A DNA stretch of 64,000 nucleotides, from the NCBI GenBank assembly GCA_964552795.1, contig CAZKIO010000010.1, positions 1-64,000 of the forward strand, written 5' to 3'. Source of the DNA: JAEUHZ01 sp964552795. Its GTDB lineage: Bacteria > Planctomycetota > UBA1135 > GCA-002686595. The notes under the pieces were generated by a model. That model was given only the letters and a program-made list of their open reading frames with translations. It was not told the origin of the DNA and did no database searches. Positions 51,475-62,776 of this stretch are shown one piece after another. The position numbers and the translations under genes were made by a program. How positions within the stretch are numbered: the stretch's first letter is position 1; every line of letters begins with the position of its first letter.

Positions 51475-52484
51475 CCGTCCTGATCGTCACCCACAGCGAG
51501 GACAACGAGTGCGTCGACATGGTCACGCGCGCGCTGGAGCGGCGCGGCGTGCGCGCGTTCCGCTTCGACACGGACCGGTTCCCCGGCGCGATCGACGTGC
51601 GCGTGCGCGTCGGCGCGGCGGGCCGGTCGGTCGAGATCGGGCGCGACGGCCAGGTCGTCGAGCTGGGCGACTTGAAGGCCGCGTGGCACCGCCGACTGGC
51701 GGTGGGCAAGGCGATCCCCGATACGCTGGAGCGCCAGGTGCGCGCCGCGAGCGTTGAGGAGTCGCGTCGCGTCGTGCACGGCCTCCTGGCGAGCCTGTCG
51801 TGCTTCGTGCTCGATCCCTGGAACCGGATCCGCCTCGGTGAGACGAAGCAGTTGCAACTGGAGCTGGCGCGCGCGGTGGGCCTCGACGTGCCGCGCACGC
51901 TGGTGACCAACGATCCCGCCGCGGTGCGCGCGTTCTGGGACGAGTGCGGGGGGCGAGTGGTCGGGAAGATGATGGCGAGCTTCGCCATCCACGAGGACGG
52001 CCGCGAGAAGGTGGTCTTCACCAACCCGATCGCGGAGTCCGACCTGGCTGCGCTCGACGGCCTGCGCCTGTGCCCCATGACCTTCCAGGAGAAGCTGGAG
52101 AAGTCGCTGGAACTGCGCGCGACGATCGTGGGCCGCAGGGTGTTCACGGCCGCGATCGATTCGAACGCGATGGAGCGTTCGAAGACGGACTGGAGGCGGG
52201 AGGGCCTGGCGCTGATCGGAAGCTGGAAGCCCCACGCGCTGCCGCCGGACGTCGAGCGCGGGCTGCTGGCGGTGATGGACGCGCTGGGCCTGAACTACGG
52301 CGCGGCGGACTTCGTGATCACGCCCGAGGGCCGGCACGTGTTCCTGGAGGTCAACCCCGCGGGCGAGTTCTTCTGGCTCGAGCGCGAGAACAGGTTCCCG
52401 ATCTCCGAGGCGCTGGCCGACGTGCTGCTCGGGCGCGCCGAGCGCCGCGAAGCACCGCTGCTCGCGTCGGATCCGCGCCGTTGA
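51471..52484 (+). CDS. mvdD: MvdD/MdnC-like ATP-grasp ligase (predicted ester-forming)
   Basis: The 337-residue paralogue has VLIVTHSEDNECVDMVTRAL, RRGVRAFRFDTDRFPG, KQLQLELARAVGLDVPRTLV, VVGKMMASFAIHEDG, CPMTFQEKLEKSLELRATIV and HVFLEVNPAGEFFWLERENRFPIS. The N-terminus and GEFFWLE ending match the MvdD/MdnC branch, which makes the two omega-ester bonds (Thr-Asp, then Ser-acid) before the lactam forms. It recognises the PFFxRFLE leader helix in studied systems. It is the last gene of the operon; no microviridin-type N-acetyltransferase follows. Confidence 0.88.
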   Translation: MTVLIVTHSEDNECVDMVTRALERRGVRAFRFDTDRFPGAIDVRVRVGAAGRSVEIGRDGQVVELGDLKAAWHRRLAVGKAIPDTLERQVRAASVEESRRVVHGLLASLSCFVLDPWNRIRLGETKQLQLELARAVGLDVPRTLVTNDPAAVRAFWDECGGRVVGKMMASFAIHEDGREKVVFTNPIAESDLAALDGLRLCPMTFQEKLEKSLELRATIVGRRVFTAAIDSNAMERSKTDWRREGLALIGSWKPHALPPDVERGLLAVMDALGLNYGAADFVITPEGRHVFLEVNPAGEFFWLERENRFPISEALADVLLGRAERREAPLLASDPRR

Positions 52485-52659
52485 GTCCAGTTCGAGCCCT
52501 GAGACTCGTTCACCTCGACCAGCCCGGTGTCGCGCGGATGAGCCGGCGGTCCCCAAGCGCGTTCAATGGCCCGCCGCCGCCGCCCGGGTCACTGTCCGGC
52601 GCCAGTTCGTCATGCCGGATCCGAACCGGCGCGCTTGGCACAAGGCAGGTCATTCGATT

Positions 52660-53991
52660 TCAAGGGGACCAGACGATCTCGAGGCCATTGGAGAGGTTGA
52701 ACGTCGAAGCCGTACAGAACGCGGCCGCGTTGCGATACCAGATCTGGTACTCGCGCGTGCCTCCACCCGCCGGAATGCCGCCACGAACCGAGACCGGGAT
52801 GTCGCTCTGCGAGACGCCGTAGGAGGAGGATCCACCCGAGTTGGTCCGCGTTCCGAGCCTCACGATCGTCCCGCCCGCGCACCGCAGCCCGTCCCCGAAG
52901 GCGACGCCCAGCCCCGTCCCGATCTGGGACGTGCCTTGGAAGTACAACGCCGAGGTCGTGTCCGGCATCAAGGTGCCCAGGAGGTCGACCGTGTCGAACG
53001 ACACGGATGCGTTGCCCACCGCGTCGAGGTGTGCGCCCGCAGCTTGGACCGAGTTCGCGCAGCCGTTCCCGGGTTGACCCGAATTGCCGCAGGGGCAGGG
53101 CGTCCCCGACCCGTCGCCCGAGCAGAACACGGTGCCGGTCGGGCCACCCACCACGAACGTGATGGTGAACGATCCGCCGCCTCCGGGCACGCCCAGCGCG
53201 CTGCCGACCTGGAGCAGGTAGCGCGCGCCGCCGATCGTCGGCCAGGTGACGGTGCTCTGGAACGCGCAGCCGTTGTCGTCGCACACCAGCGCGGGACCGG
53301 ACGGGCACGCGCTGCCCGCGTACACCGCGATGCTCGTGTCGTCGGACGTCTGGAAGCAGGTCTCGAGCGTCGCGGTCCCCGTGTTCGGCGCGGTCCAGAG
53401 GAACCACAGGTCACGGTCGATGTTGCCGCACGGGTTGCCTTGGCCCGCCGGTCCCATGGTGGCCTGCGAGTTGTCGTACTGCGATCCGAGTTGGGTTCCG
53501 ATCACCAGCGGCGTCGCGCAGTCGTCGTGGGCCGGCGGCCCGATGATGTCGACCGTGAAGGTGCCCGTGCCCGGGGCGGCGCCTCCGGACCCGCCCAGTT
53601 GCAACATGTAGGTTTGATTGGCGAGGACGGGCCAGGACACGAAGCTCTCCAACCCGCACGAGTCGTCGTCGCAGACCAGTGACGCGCCCGCCGGACAGGT
53701 GTTCGCGCTGTACACGGCGATGTTCGAGTCCATCCCCGAGGTCTGCCCGCACACGCTGAACCGCGCGCTCCCCGCCGAAGGCGTCGTCCAGCGGTACCAC
53801 AGGTCGCGGCCGATGCCAGGACAGAACGGATTGCTCTGCCCCTGCGTGCCGGTCGTCGCCGCGGTGTTGTCGAACGGGAACGTGCCCAGCCCCAGGATCG
53901 TCACGGGTGTCGCGCAGTCGTCGTTGGTTTGCGCGGAGGTGAGGGAGGACACGAGACAGAGCACTGCGATCCCGAGTACGAATCGTTGCAC
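52660..53991 (-). CDS. Exported protein with two pre-peptidase-like domains and type B C-terminal domain
   Basis: The 443-residue protein starts at GTG 53991 behind AGGAG, with a signal peptide (QRFVLGIAVLCLVSSLTSAQ). Two homologous modules follow, each with NDDCATP/HDDCATP, GRDLWYRWT/DRDLWFLWT, SNIAVYSANTCP/TSIAVYAGSACP and CDDDSCG/CDDNGCA. They are beta-sandwich-like modules common in exported bacterial proteins. The C-terminal 150 residues are type B (CSGDGSGTPCPCGN, YFQGTSQIG, FGDGLRCAGG, YQIWYRNAAAFC). It converges on the graspetide operon. Role unknown, probably extracellular. Confidence 0.8.
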   Translation of the reverse strand: MQRFVLGIAVLCLVSSLTSAQTNDDCATPVTILGLGTFPFDNTAATTGTQGQSNPFCPGIGRDLWYRWTTPSAGSARFSVCGQTSGMDSNIAVYSANTCPAGASLVCDDDSCGLESFVSWPVLANQTYMLQLGGSGGAAPGTGTFTVDIIGPPAHDDCATPLVIGTQLGSQYDNSQATMGPAGQGNPCGNIDRDLWFLWTAPNTGTATLETCFQTSDDTSIAVYAGSACPSGPALVCDDNGCAFQSTVTWPTIGGARYLLQVGSALGVPGGGGSFTITFVVGGPTGTVFCSGDGSGTPCPCGNSGQPGNGCANSVQAAGAHLDAVGNASVSFDTVDLLGTLMPDTTSALYFQGTSQIGTGLGVAFGDGLRCAGGTIVRLGTRTNSGGSSSYGVSQSDIPVSVRGGIPAGGGTREYQIWYRNAAAFCTASTFNLSNGLEIVWSP

Positions 53992-54215
53992 GGCTGACTC
54001 CTTGGTCTGGCGACTCCATCGAGGATAGCCAGAAGGGCGGGAAGCAGCGTGCCGATCGCGAGCGAGGGGCCCGGCTGCCGGGGTTCGAGCGCGCGGTGAC
54101 CAGCCGGGGAGGCCCGCGACCCGGGCAGGGGGCGAGGGCGACCAGGGGAGTTGGACCGCGGACAAGTGCTCACGGACGCGGACCGTCTCCATCCAGGGCG
54201 CCCGATCGTCTGCCG

Positions 54216-55886
54216 TCAGCGCTGCTTCAGGTAGCGGTCGGCGAGCAGTTCGCCCAGTGCGACGATGCCCGGCGTCGCGATCACGAGCTTCAGCTCCTGG
54301 CCGGGAAGATCGAATGCCTTGATGTGGATCAGGTTCGCGTCCGCGGAGGCGAGCCTCTCGAGGTCCTTGACCACATCGATGTCCTTCAGGCCGTCGTCGG
54401 GCGTGGGCCTCTGCTGGCTGACGTACCACTTCAGCGTCGGCAGGCCGAGATCCTGCCGGCTCTGGCGCACGAGCGACGCGAACTGGTCGATCGCGCGCTG
54501 GCGATAGGGCCTGAAGGACATGTCGTTCTCGCCGAGGTGATAGAAGATCCCGGCCAGCTCCACGGAGTGGCCGCGGTCCGTGAGCTCCTGCATCGAGTCC
54601 CGCACGAACGCGACGAAACCCGGATAGACGTTGCGCGAACTGGCCTCGCTGCCCTCGGGCGTCCAGTCGACGATCTGGGTCCCGCTGTGCGTGAACTTGG
54701 CGATCGCGACGTTGTCCTGCAGCTTGCGCGCGAGCCTGGCTCCGAAGCTGAGCTCCGGACCGAACGTGTCGTAGGCACCCGCCGGCCCCAGCGGCTCCCA
54801 GCCGTCGGAGACCTTGTAGCCGCCGCCGACGCTGTACTTGAAGGCGATCCTGTCGTTGTCCTTGCGCAGCGCGCCCTTGCCCGGCAGCGCCGTGAGCTGC
54901 TGGACGAAGGCACGCTCTCCCTCCATGTTGCGATGCCCGGCCAGCACGAAGAGCTTGACCGCCGTGCGCTTCGCATAGGGCCACTTCTCGAGCGGGCGCG
55001 CGACGCCGGGCTGCCTGCCGATCCCCTGCAGGTACGCATCGGCGTAGTTCACGCCGTGCTCGAGCTGACCGAGCGTGCCGTAGTGGTAGTGCAGCCCGCC
55101 ATCGCCGCCGATCTCCACGCCGATGTGCGAGGTCGGGACGAACTCCGCCAGCGGATCGGCGTCCGTGACCTCGCGCTGTCCCAGGCTGATCGCGTACATC
55201 TCCGCACGGTGGTCCATCCCCCAGATGGTCTTCGTGCACAGCTCGCCGATGTAGAACTTCAGGTCGGGTGTGCCGAGATCCCGCCGCCAGCAGGCCAGGA
55301 AGTTCTTCAGGTTCCTGCCATAGCTCTGCCGGTAGCCCGGCTCGAACATGTCGTTCTCGCCCTGATGCCACAGGAAGCCCTCGATCCGGTACGCGATCTT
55401 CCGCCGCTTCAGATCGGCGAGAGCCGAGCGGACCCGATCCAGCGCCAGCGGATACAGCTTGAATCCGCTGGGCTCGTCCGGATTCCAGTCGCCGCCCAGG
55501 TGCGTGCCGCCCGCGGCGCACTTGATGATGGCGATCGGCGCCTTGATGTCCTGCGAGACGCGGCGCGCGAAGCTCAGCTCCGGGCCGACGACGCCGTCGA
55601 CGGCCTGCAGCTCGACCCAGCCGTCGGACTGCCGCTTGTCCTCGCGACCGATGCAGTAGGAGTACTTCACGCCGGCCTGCGGCTTCTCCAGGCCGGCGAA
55701 CGGCGGGAAGAGAGCGATGTCCTGGACCTTCGAGTCGGAGCCCACCATGTTGGACTGTCCCGCGAAGATGAACACGCGCAGGGTCTTGTCGTCGTCCTGG
55801 GCCCGCAGCGGGCTGATGCAGGCCACGACGAGAAGGACGGTCGCGATCAGGCGAGACGCGAGGTGCGTTGCACGCGCAGGGGACAT
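54216..55886 (-). CDS. Exported tandem sialate-O-acetylesterase-like (CE6/DUF303) protein, second domain lacking nucleophile
   Basis: The 556-residue protein has a signal peptide (RLIATVLLVVACISPLRAQ) and two SGNH-esterase modules. Module 1 (about 35-290) has FIFAGQSNMVGSDS with the nucleophile Ser, CAAGGTHLGGDW and FLWHQGENDM. Module 2 (about 310-556) has FVLAGHRNMEGE, where Arg replaces the Ser, although FYHLGENDM is kept. Only the first module is likely to be catalytic; the second may bind carbohydrate. The family removes acetyl groups from xylan or sialic acid. ATG 55886 is used; a TTG at 55889 is adjacent. Confidence 0.85.
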   Translation of the reverse strand: MSPARATHLASRLIATVLLVVACISPLRAQDDDKTLRVFIFAGQSNMVGSDSKVQDIALFPPFAGLEKPQAGVKYSYCIGREDKRQSDGWVELQAVDGVVGPELSFARRVSQDIKAPIAIIKCAAGGTHLGGDWNPDEPSGFKLYPLALDRVRSALADLKRRKIAYRIEGFLWHQGENDMFEPGYRQSYGRNLKNFLACWRRDLGTPDLKFYIGELCTKTIWGMDHRAEMYAISLGQREVTDADPLAEFVPTSHIGVEIGGDGGLHYHYGTLGQLEHGVNYADAYLQGIGRQPGVARPLEKWPYAKRTAVKLFVLAGHRNMEGERAFVQQLTALPGKGALRKDNDRIAFKYSVGGGYKVSDGWEPLGPAGAYDTFGPELSFGARLARKLQDNVAIAKFTHSGTQIVDWTPEGSEASSRNVYPGFVAFVRDSMQELTDRGHSVELAGIFYHLGENDMSFRPYRQRAIDQFASLVRQSRQDLGLPTLKWYVSQQRPTPDDGLKDIDVVKDLERLASADANLIHIKAFDLPGQELKLVIATPGIVALGELLADRYLKQR

Positions 55887-56015
55887 CAAGCTCGGATCCG
55901 CGACACAGTGCCGGTCAGTCGTGTGCTGCGGCCCTGAAGCTACAGCGTACGAGCGGCAGACTGGATGACAATGGCGGTGCTCGCATTCCTGGACGGCGGA
56001 CTCCGAGCCAGATGC

Positions 56016-56450
56016 TCAGCACGACTGCGTGAGGTTACGCGCGCGCGCGAGCACGACCCGCGCTGTCGAGCTGAGACCCTCGCCGTCCAGCATGGCCACG
56101 AGGCGCCGCGCGGCGAGGGTCCGTTCGAACGCGGCCTCGCGTCCCTCGGGCGGCAGATCTTCGTCCTCCGGGGCAACGAAGCGCTGCTGTTTCCTGGCCT
56201 CGTTGCTGGCCAGGTTGCGCACGAGCCGGCGAGTGCGGCGTAGCGAAGCGTCGTGACCCGGGAGCGCGAGCGTCGGCGCCAGCCGCCACATCCGTAGGAG
56301 CCCTTCCTGGACGAATCTCTCCGCGTCGACGTGCCGCGCGAGACTCCGCAAGCTGAGCGGCAGCGGCCTCTCCACGGGCCGGACCCGGGCCACGAATCCC
56401 TCGGGATCCCGAGCCCGGGGTCGCGTGGCCAGCGGATCGAGCTCCGTCAC
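56016..56450 (-). CDS. Truncated sigma-70-like factor (region 2 only)
   Basis: From GTG 56450 the 144-residue product has a sigma region 2-like segment: RSLARHVDAERFVQEGLLRM, WRLAPTLALPGH and RLVRNLASNEARKQQRF. The stop follows soon after ARRLVAMLDGE, within the linker or start of region 4, and no region 4 continues in any frame downstream. This looks like a C-terminally truncated gene or a decayed ECF factor. The frame is open further upstream to 56633 but that part is not sigma-like. It is divergent from the Fur-type gene. Confidence 0.5.
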   Translation of the reverse strand: MTELDPLATRPRARDPEGFVARVRPVERPLPLSLRSLARHVDAERFVQEGLLRMWRLAPTLALPGHDASLRRTRRLVRNLASNEARKQQRFVAPEDEDLPPEGREAAFERTLAARRLVAMLDGEGLSSTARVVLARARNLTQSC

Positions 56451-56633
56451 GGGCTCGCGTCCGCATCCCTGCGGCGGAGGCGGACGAACAGCACGGTCTC
56501 CCCGGCGCGGGGCCCTTTCCATGCCAGGATCGCAGGCCCCGCGAGGAGAGCCCCCGCGGATGGCAGCCGGAGCGCGAGGCAGCGCGCACTGCTGGCCCAC
56601 ATGGCCGCGCAGAGCAGAAAACGACAAGATCAA

Positions 56634-56649
56634 GGATTGGATCGAATCC
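56634..56649. promoter_or_regulatory. Possible PerR/Fur operator
   Basis: An imperfect palindrome GGATT-N6-AATCC lies 20 bases before the regulator start codon. Its right part, ATCGAATCC (56641-56649), occurs again at 57140-57148 in the gap before katG. Shared half-sites upstream of a PerR-type regulator and katG fit autoregulation and katG control, but the match is short. Confidence 0.25.
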
Positions 56650-56669
56650 AGTAAGGCCTAGGAGGGGAC

Positions 56670-57104
56670 ATGCTCTCGGACGATGCGAGCCTGCTCCGGG
56701 CCCACGGCCTTCACGTCACGGCCCAGCGCCTGGCCGTGTTGCGGGCGGTGGCGCGCCGGCCCCATGGTGCGGCGGAGACGATCGCCTCGGAGGTGCGCGC
56801 CGAGATCGGCGCCATCTCCCGGCAGGCGGTCTACGACGCTCTCGGAGCGCTGACGGAGAAGGGCCTCATCCGACGAATCCAGCCCGCGGGTTCGCCAGCG
56901 CTGTTCGATCCGCGCGTCGGCGACAACCATCACCACCTCGTGTGCCGCGCCTGCGGCGCGGTCTCCGACGTCGACTGTGCCGCGGACTCCGCACCTTGTC
57001 TCACCGCTCCTGTGGACTCCGGCTACTCGGTCGACGAAGCGGAAGTCCTCTACTGGGGCGTTTGCCCGACCTGCCGCGCCGGCACGGCGCGGCCTGAGGG
57101 CTGA
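56670..57104 (+). CDS. Fur-family regulator, probably PerR-like peroxide sensor
   Basis: The 144-residue protein starts at ATG 56670 after AGGAGGGG. The winged helix (LHVTAQRLAVLRAVARRPHG, ISRQAVYDALGALTEKGLIR) is followed by the Fur dimerisation domain with DNHHHLVCRACGAVSDVDC and CPTCRAG, a typical structural zinc site of two CxxC pairs. The katG gene starts 82 bases downstream in the same direction, which favours PerR (peroxide) over Fur (iron). PerR and Fur cannot be separated by sequence alone here. Confidence 0.88.
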   Translation: MLSDDASLLRAHGLHVTAQRLAVLRAVARRPHGAAETIASEVRAEIGAISRQAVYDALGALTEKGLIRRIQPAGSPALFDPRVGDNHHHLVCRACGAVSDVDCAADSAPCLTAPVDSGYSVDEAEVLYWGVCPTCRAGTARPEG

Positions 57105-57186
57105 GGTCCGCCGCGAACGACGTCGCAGCGCACCCGCACATCGAATCCCGCTCCGCCATCCGACATCCCCGACAGAGAGGTTTCCC

Positions 57187-59583
<2,397 letters not shown>

Positions 59584-59605
59584 CCCCGATCAGGCCGGAA
59601 GGAAG

Positions 59606-59645
59606 AGGCCGCCCGGGCCGGCGCTGGCGCCGGCCCGGGCGGCCT
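59606..59645. terminator. 19-bp hairpin after katG
   Basis: Arms 59606-59624 and 59627-59645 pair perfectly over 19 bp with a 2-base loop, between the katG stop (59583) and the convergent DUF1801 gene end (59688). It probably terminates both genes. A short TT follows the right arm. Confidence 0.65.
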
Positions 59646-59687
59646 TGCATTGCGAAGCGGATTCCGCCTCGACCCCGGACCGGGTCT

Positions 59688-60161
59688 TCAGAAGCAATCT
59701 TCTCCCGGCAGTTTCGCGGCCTGCCGGATCCAGCTCGCGACGAGCTTCTCGTCGAACTCGTCGTCCTCGTGCACGTGGAAGTACCGCGTTCCCTCGTTCT
59801 TGGATTCGACCGGCGGGACCGGGCGCAGCGCCGTGCCGCGGAAGAAGGCGATCTTGACGTACTTCGTGAGGCAGTGGACGCCCAGGAACCAGCCCCGTCC
59901 CTCGACGCCGTAGAAGGGCGAGTTCCAACGCACGGCCTTGCGGACGTCCGGAACGGTGCGCGTGATCAGCGCGTCGAGCCTGCGGCCGACGTCGCGCTTC
60001 CAGCCCGGCATCGCCGCGATGTACGCCTGCACCGGCGCGTCGCCGTCGGCCTTCGCGATCTGAGGGTTGCCGCCCGCGAGCAGCCTGGGCTGCTTCGCGG
60101 CGCGCCTGGCGGCCGGCCTGCTCGCGGCCTTTGTCGTCCTGTTCGTGCGTTTGGGCGGCAT
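59688..60161 (-). CDS. DUF1801 (YdhG-like) protein with basic N-terminus
   Basis: The 157-residue protein has a basic Lys/Arg N-terminus (about 1-30) and a DUF1801 domain: VQAYIAAMPGWKRDVGRRLD, VRKAVRWNSPFYGVEGRGWF, YVKIAFFRGTALRPVPPVES. The family resembles frataxin-like or iron-binding folds, with function unsettled. The basic tail is another case in this window of a Lys-rich extension on a small protein. No operon partner. Confidence 0.8.
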   Translation of the reverse strand: MPPKRTNRTTKAASRPAARRAAKQPRLLAGGNPQIAKADGDAPVQAYIAAMPGWKRDVGRRLDALITRTVPDVRKAVRWNSPFYGVEGRGWFLGVHCLTKYVKIAFFRGTALRPVPPVESKNEGTRYFHVHEDDEFDEKLVASWIRQAAKLPGEDCF

Positions 60162-60280
60162 CGGGAACCTCGGTGTCGACTCCGCGGTCCGAACCCGACG
60201 GGTTGCAGTCCGGGCGAAGGCACGTACAGCCTAGCCGGAACCTCACGGATCGAGGACCGTGCCCCGGTCCGGGACCGCGC

Positions 60281-61930
60281 TCAGGGCTCGATCATCTCGC
60301 CGGCGGCGAGCCGGCGGCGCGTTTCCCGCGCGACGCGCGCGTCCTGGGCACGGCGCTCGGGAGCGCGACGGTCGAGGGCCGAGAGCGGCACGCGCAGCCG
60401 CGGATTGTCCGCCAGACGCGAGCGCTTGCGGGCCAGGAAGTGCCAGTACAGCGCGGTGATCGGACAGTCCTTGTCCGGCCGGAACCGGCAGGACTTGCAG
60501 GAATCGCCCATGCGGTCGAGGTACGCGGCGCCGCAGACGTAGGGCTTGGTGGTCATCAGGTCGCCCGCGGCGAACGTGCCCATGCCCAGCACGTTGGGCT
60601 CGACCACCCAGTCGTACGCGTCGGTGAACGCGACCCAGAACCAGTCGGTCAGCTCGCGCGGCGCGACGTCGAGCAGCGTCGCGAGGTTCGCCAGCACCAT
60701 CAGGCGCGCGATGTGGTGCGTGTAGCCGTCGCGCCACACGTCCTCGACCACGCGGTCGAGGCAGCGCAGACCCGACGGCCGGCCCCAGAACGCAGGCGGG
60801 AGCGCGCCGCGCGCGCCGAGGAACGAAGGCAGCGCGCCTCCGTCGGGGCCGGGCGGTCCGTCCTGCGGCCAGTCACGTCCGGACCAGCGCGACCAGCCGC
60901 CGTCGCCCGGCCGGTCGGCGGTGCGCGTGCGGCGGCCGCGCAGCCGGCGGAAGCCGTCCGTCGCGACGTGCACGTGGCGCACGAACTCGCGCCATCCGAG
61001 GAGCTGGCGCACGAACCCCTCGCAGCTCGCAATCGGCAGGCCGGCTGCGAGCACGGCCTCCAGCACCTCGCGCGGCGTCAAGCGGTGCAGGTTGACGAGC
61101 GGCGCGAGGCGCGTGTGGAACAGGCCGGGAGAGCGTTCGGACAGCGCGTCCTCGAAGGGGCCGAAGTGCGGCAGGCACTTCGCGAGCGCCCAGCGCAGCA
61201 TCCGGCGCGCATCGGCGCGCGTGGCCGGGAGGTGCGCGGGATCCAGCCGGCCGGGGTGGTGGGGAAAGCGCGACGCGACGAGATCGAGCACCTCGCGCGT
61301 GATCGCGTCGGGCTCGAAGCGCGGCGGCTCGGGCGCGGGCGGATCGCCGCGCCACGGACGGCGGTTCTCGGCGTCGAAGCTGTACTTCCCGCCGACGGGC
61401 TTCTCGTTGCGCATCAAGATGCCCGTGTCACGCCGCACGCGCCGGTAGAACGCATCCATGCGGTACGGCGGCGCGGAAGACTGGCTCTCCTCGAACTGCG
61501 CGGTCGTGGTCAGCCAGCCCTCGTGGGGCAGGAGCTCGAGCAGACCGTCGTTCACGAGGGGCGCGAGGTCCGCGCGCAGTTCGCGCTCGGTCGGCTCCAT
61601 TGCGCGCAGCGGACCGAGTTCGCGCGCCACCGTCCGCAGCGCCGCGCCGAAGGGCTGATCGGTGGCCACGAAGCGCACGGCCACGCCGCGCCGCGCCTGC
61701 TCGAGCGCGAAGTGCCGCTGGTTGGCGAGCAGCAGCGCGAGCTTCTGCTGGTGGTAGGGACGGCGCGCGGCCTTCCACGCGCTCTCGACGACGACGATCC
61801 CGAGCTCGTCCGGCGCCTCGCGCGCGAGGGGACCGAGGTCGGCGCTGAGCTGGTCGTAGGGCACGTACAACCAGCGCCGCGCGCCTTCTCGGGCAGCGTG
61901 CTTCTTGAGGGCGTGCAGGAAGGCGCTCAT
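60281..61930 (-). CDS. FeS-type bacterial cryptochrome/(6-4) photolyase-related protein
   Basis: The 549-residue flavoprotein matches the deoxyribodipyrimidine photolyase-related (PhrB/CryB) group. N-terminal blocks are DQLSADLGPL and VVVESAWKAARRPYHQQKLA; the FAD-binding C-terminal part has LGWREFVRHVH, EDVWRDGYTHHIARLMVLAN, FTDAYDWVVEPNVLGMGTFA and TTKPYVCGAAYLDRMG. The Cys cluster SCKSCRF and KDCPI (plus one earlier Cys) binds the [4Fe-4S] centre of this group. It repairs (6-4) photoproducts with light, or acts as a photoreceptor. No chromophore genes are adjacent. Confidence 0.9.
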   Translation of the reverse strand: MSAFLHALKKHAAREGARRWLYVPYDQLSADLGPLAREAPDELGIVVVESAWKAARRPYHQQKLALLLANQRHFALEQARRGVAVRFVATDQPFGAALRTVARELGPLRAMEPTERELRADLAPLVNDGLLELLPHEGWLTTTAQFEESQSSAPPYRMDAFYRRVRRDTGILMRNEKPVGGKYSFDAENRRPWRGDPPAPEPPRFEPDAITREVLDLVASRFPHHPGRLDPAHLPATRADARRMLRWALAKCLPHFGPFEDALSERSPGLFHTRLAPLVNLHRLTPREVLEAVLAAGLPIASCEGFVRQLLGWREFVRHVHVATDGFRRLRGRRTRTADRPGDGGWSRWSGRDWPQDGPPGPDGGALPSFLGARGALPPAFWGRPSGLRCLDRVVEDVWRDGYTHHIARLMVLANLATLLDVAPRELTDWFWVAFTDAYDWVVEPNVLGMGTFAAGDLMTTKPYVCGAAYLDRMGDSCKSCRFRPDKDCPITALYWHFLARKRSRLADNPRLRVPLSALDRRAPERRAQDARVARETRRRLAAGEMIEP

Positions 61931-62171
61931 GGCTCTTGGTCGCGGCCCCCGAGGACCCCGTCCGGCGGCCGCGCGTGCCCTGGGATCCGCGCGGACCCGG
62001 CCCGCGGATGCAGAAAACGGATGTCGTCGGCTGGGAACCCGCGCGTCGTCGCCCCGCGGGCACCCGCCGCGCCGCGCCGCGCATCGCGCGCCCGTCAGGA
62101 TTCTCCAAAATCAGGGCGGGGCATGCCGTCGACCTTCCGGCAGACGGCGGACCGACCACCAGGAATGCACC

Positions 62172-62672
62172 ATGCACGACGACGCCCAGCGATCCGGAGA
62201 GATCGAGATCCGCACACCCTGTCCGAAGCGCTGGGAGGAGCTCGCCGGCGCCGGCCGCAAGCGGTATTGCGATGCGTGCCAGCTGCACGTGCACGACGGC
62301 TCCGCGATGACGCGGAGCGAAGCGCGCGCGCTGATCCAAGGCTCGCCGGAGAGGATCTGCATGCGCCTCCACTACGACCCGAGCGGGACGCCGGTGTTCC
62401 AAGACACACCGGCGCGCGATTCCGGGCCGCGGATCCCGCGCTGGGCGTTCGCGGCGGTTGCCGGCGCACTCGCGGCGTGTCATGACGTGTCGCCACCACC
62501 GGAGGGCCCGGTCGAGCCTCCGGACAAGGGTCACCTGCCATCCAGGATGGGCCGCCCGGCGGTTCCCGAGGTGCTGGGGCAGATCGCGATCGTGGAGCCG
62601 CCCATGACTTCCAGTCTGGGTGAGGTGGTCGCGCCGTTGCCGCCCACGACGCCGCCGGAACCGCCCAGGTAG
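62172..62672 (+). CDS. Cys-motif protein with membrane segment and Pro-rich tail
   Basis: The 166-residue protein starts at ATG 62172 with AGGA upstream. Residues 15-60 hold CPKRWEELAGAGRKRYCDACQLHVHD and SAMTRSEA (shown in parts: CPKRWEEL, RKRYCDAC, LHVHD), a pattern also known in exported-protein families of Bacteroidetes (CPxxWxxM...FCxxCxKxVxDFT). A single hydrophobic segment (RWAFAAVAGALAACHDV) follows, then a Pro/Glu-rich tail. It is probably a membrane-anchored protein with a metal- or redox-active Cys site near the N-terminus. Function unknown. Confidence 0.65.
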   Translation: MHDDAQRSGEIEIRTPCPKRWEELAGAGRKRYCDACQLHVHDGSAMTRSEARALIQGSPERICMRLHYDPSGTPVFQDTPARDSGPRIPRWAFAAVAGALAACHDVSPPPEGPVEPPDKGHLPSRMGRPAVPEVLGQIAIVEPPMTSSLGEVVAPLPPTTPPEPPR

Positions 62673-62776
62673 CGCGTGCTGGGGCGAGTCGCGCGCGCCG
62701 ACGGTCCAGACGATCCGTGCGGCCGGCCGGAAGCTAGCATGGCGCGCCCACGCTTCGTGGCCGAGGTCATCGCGCG

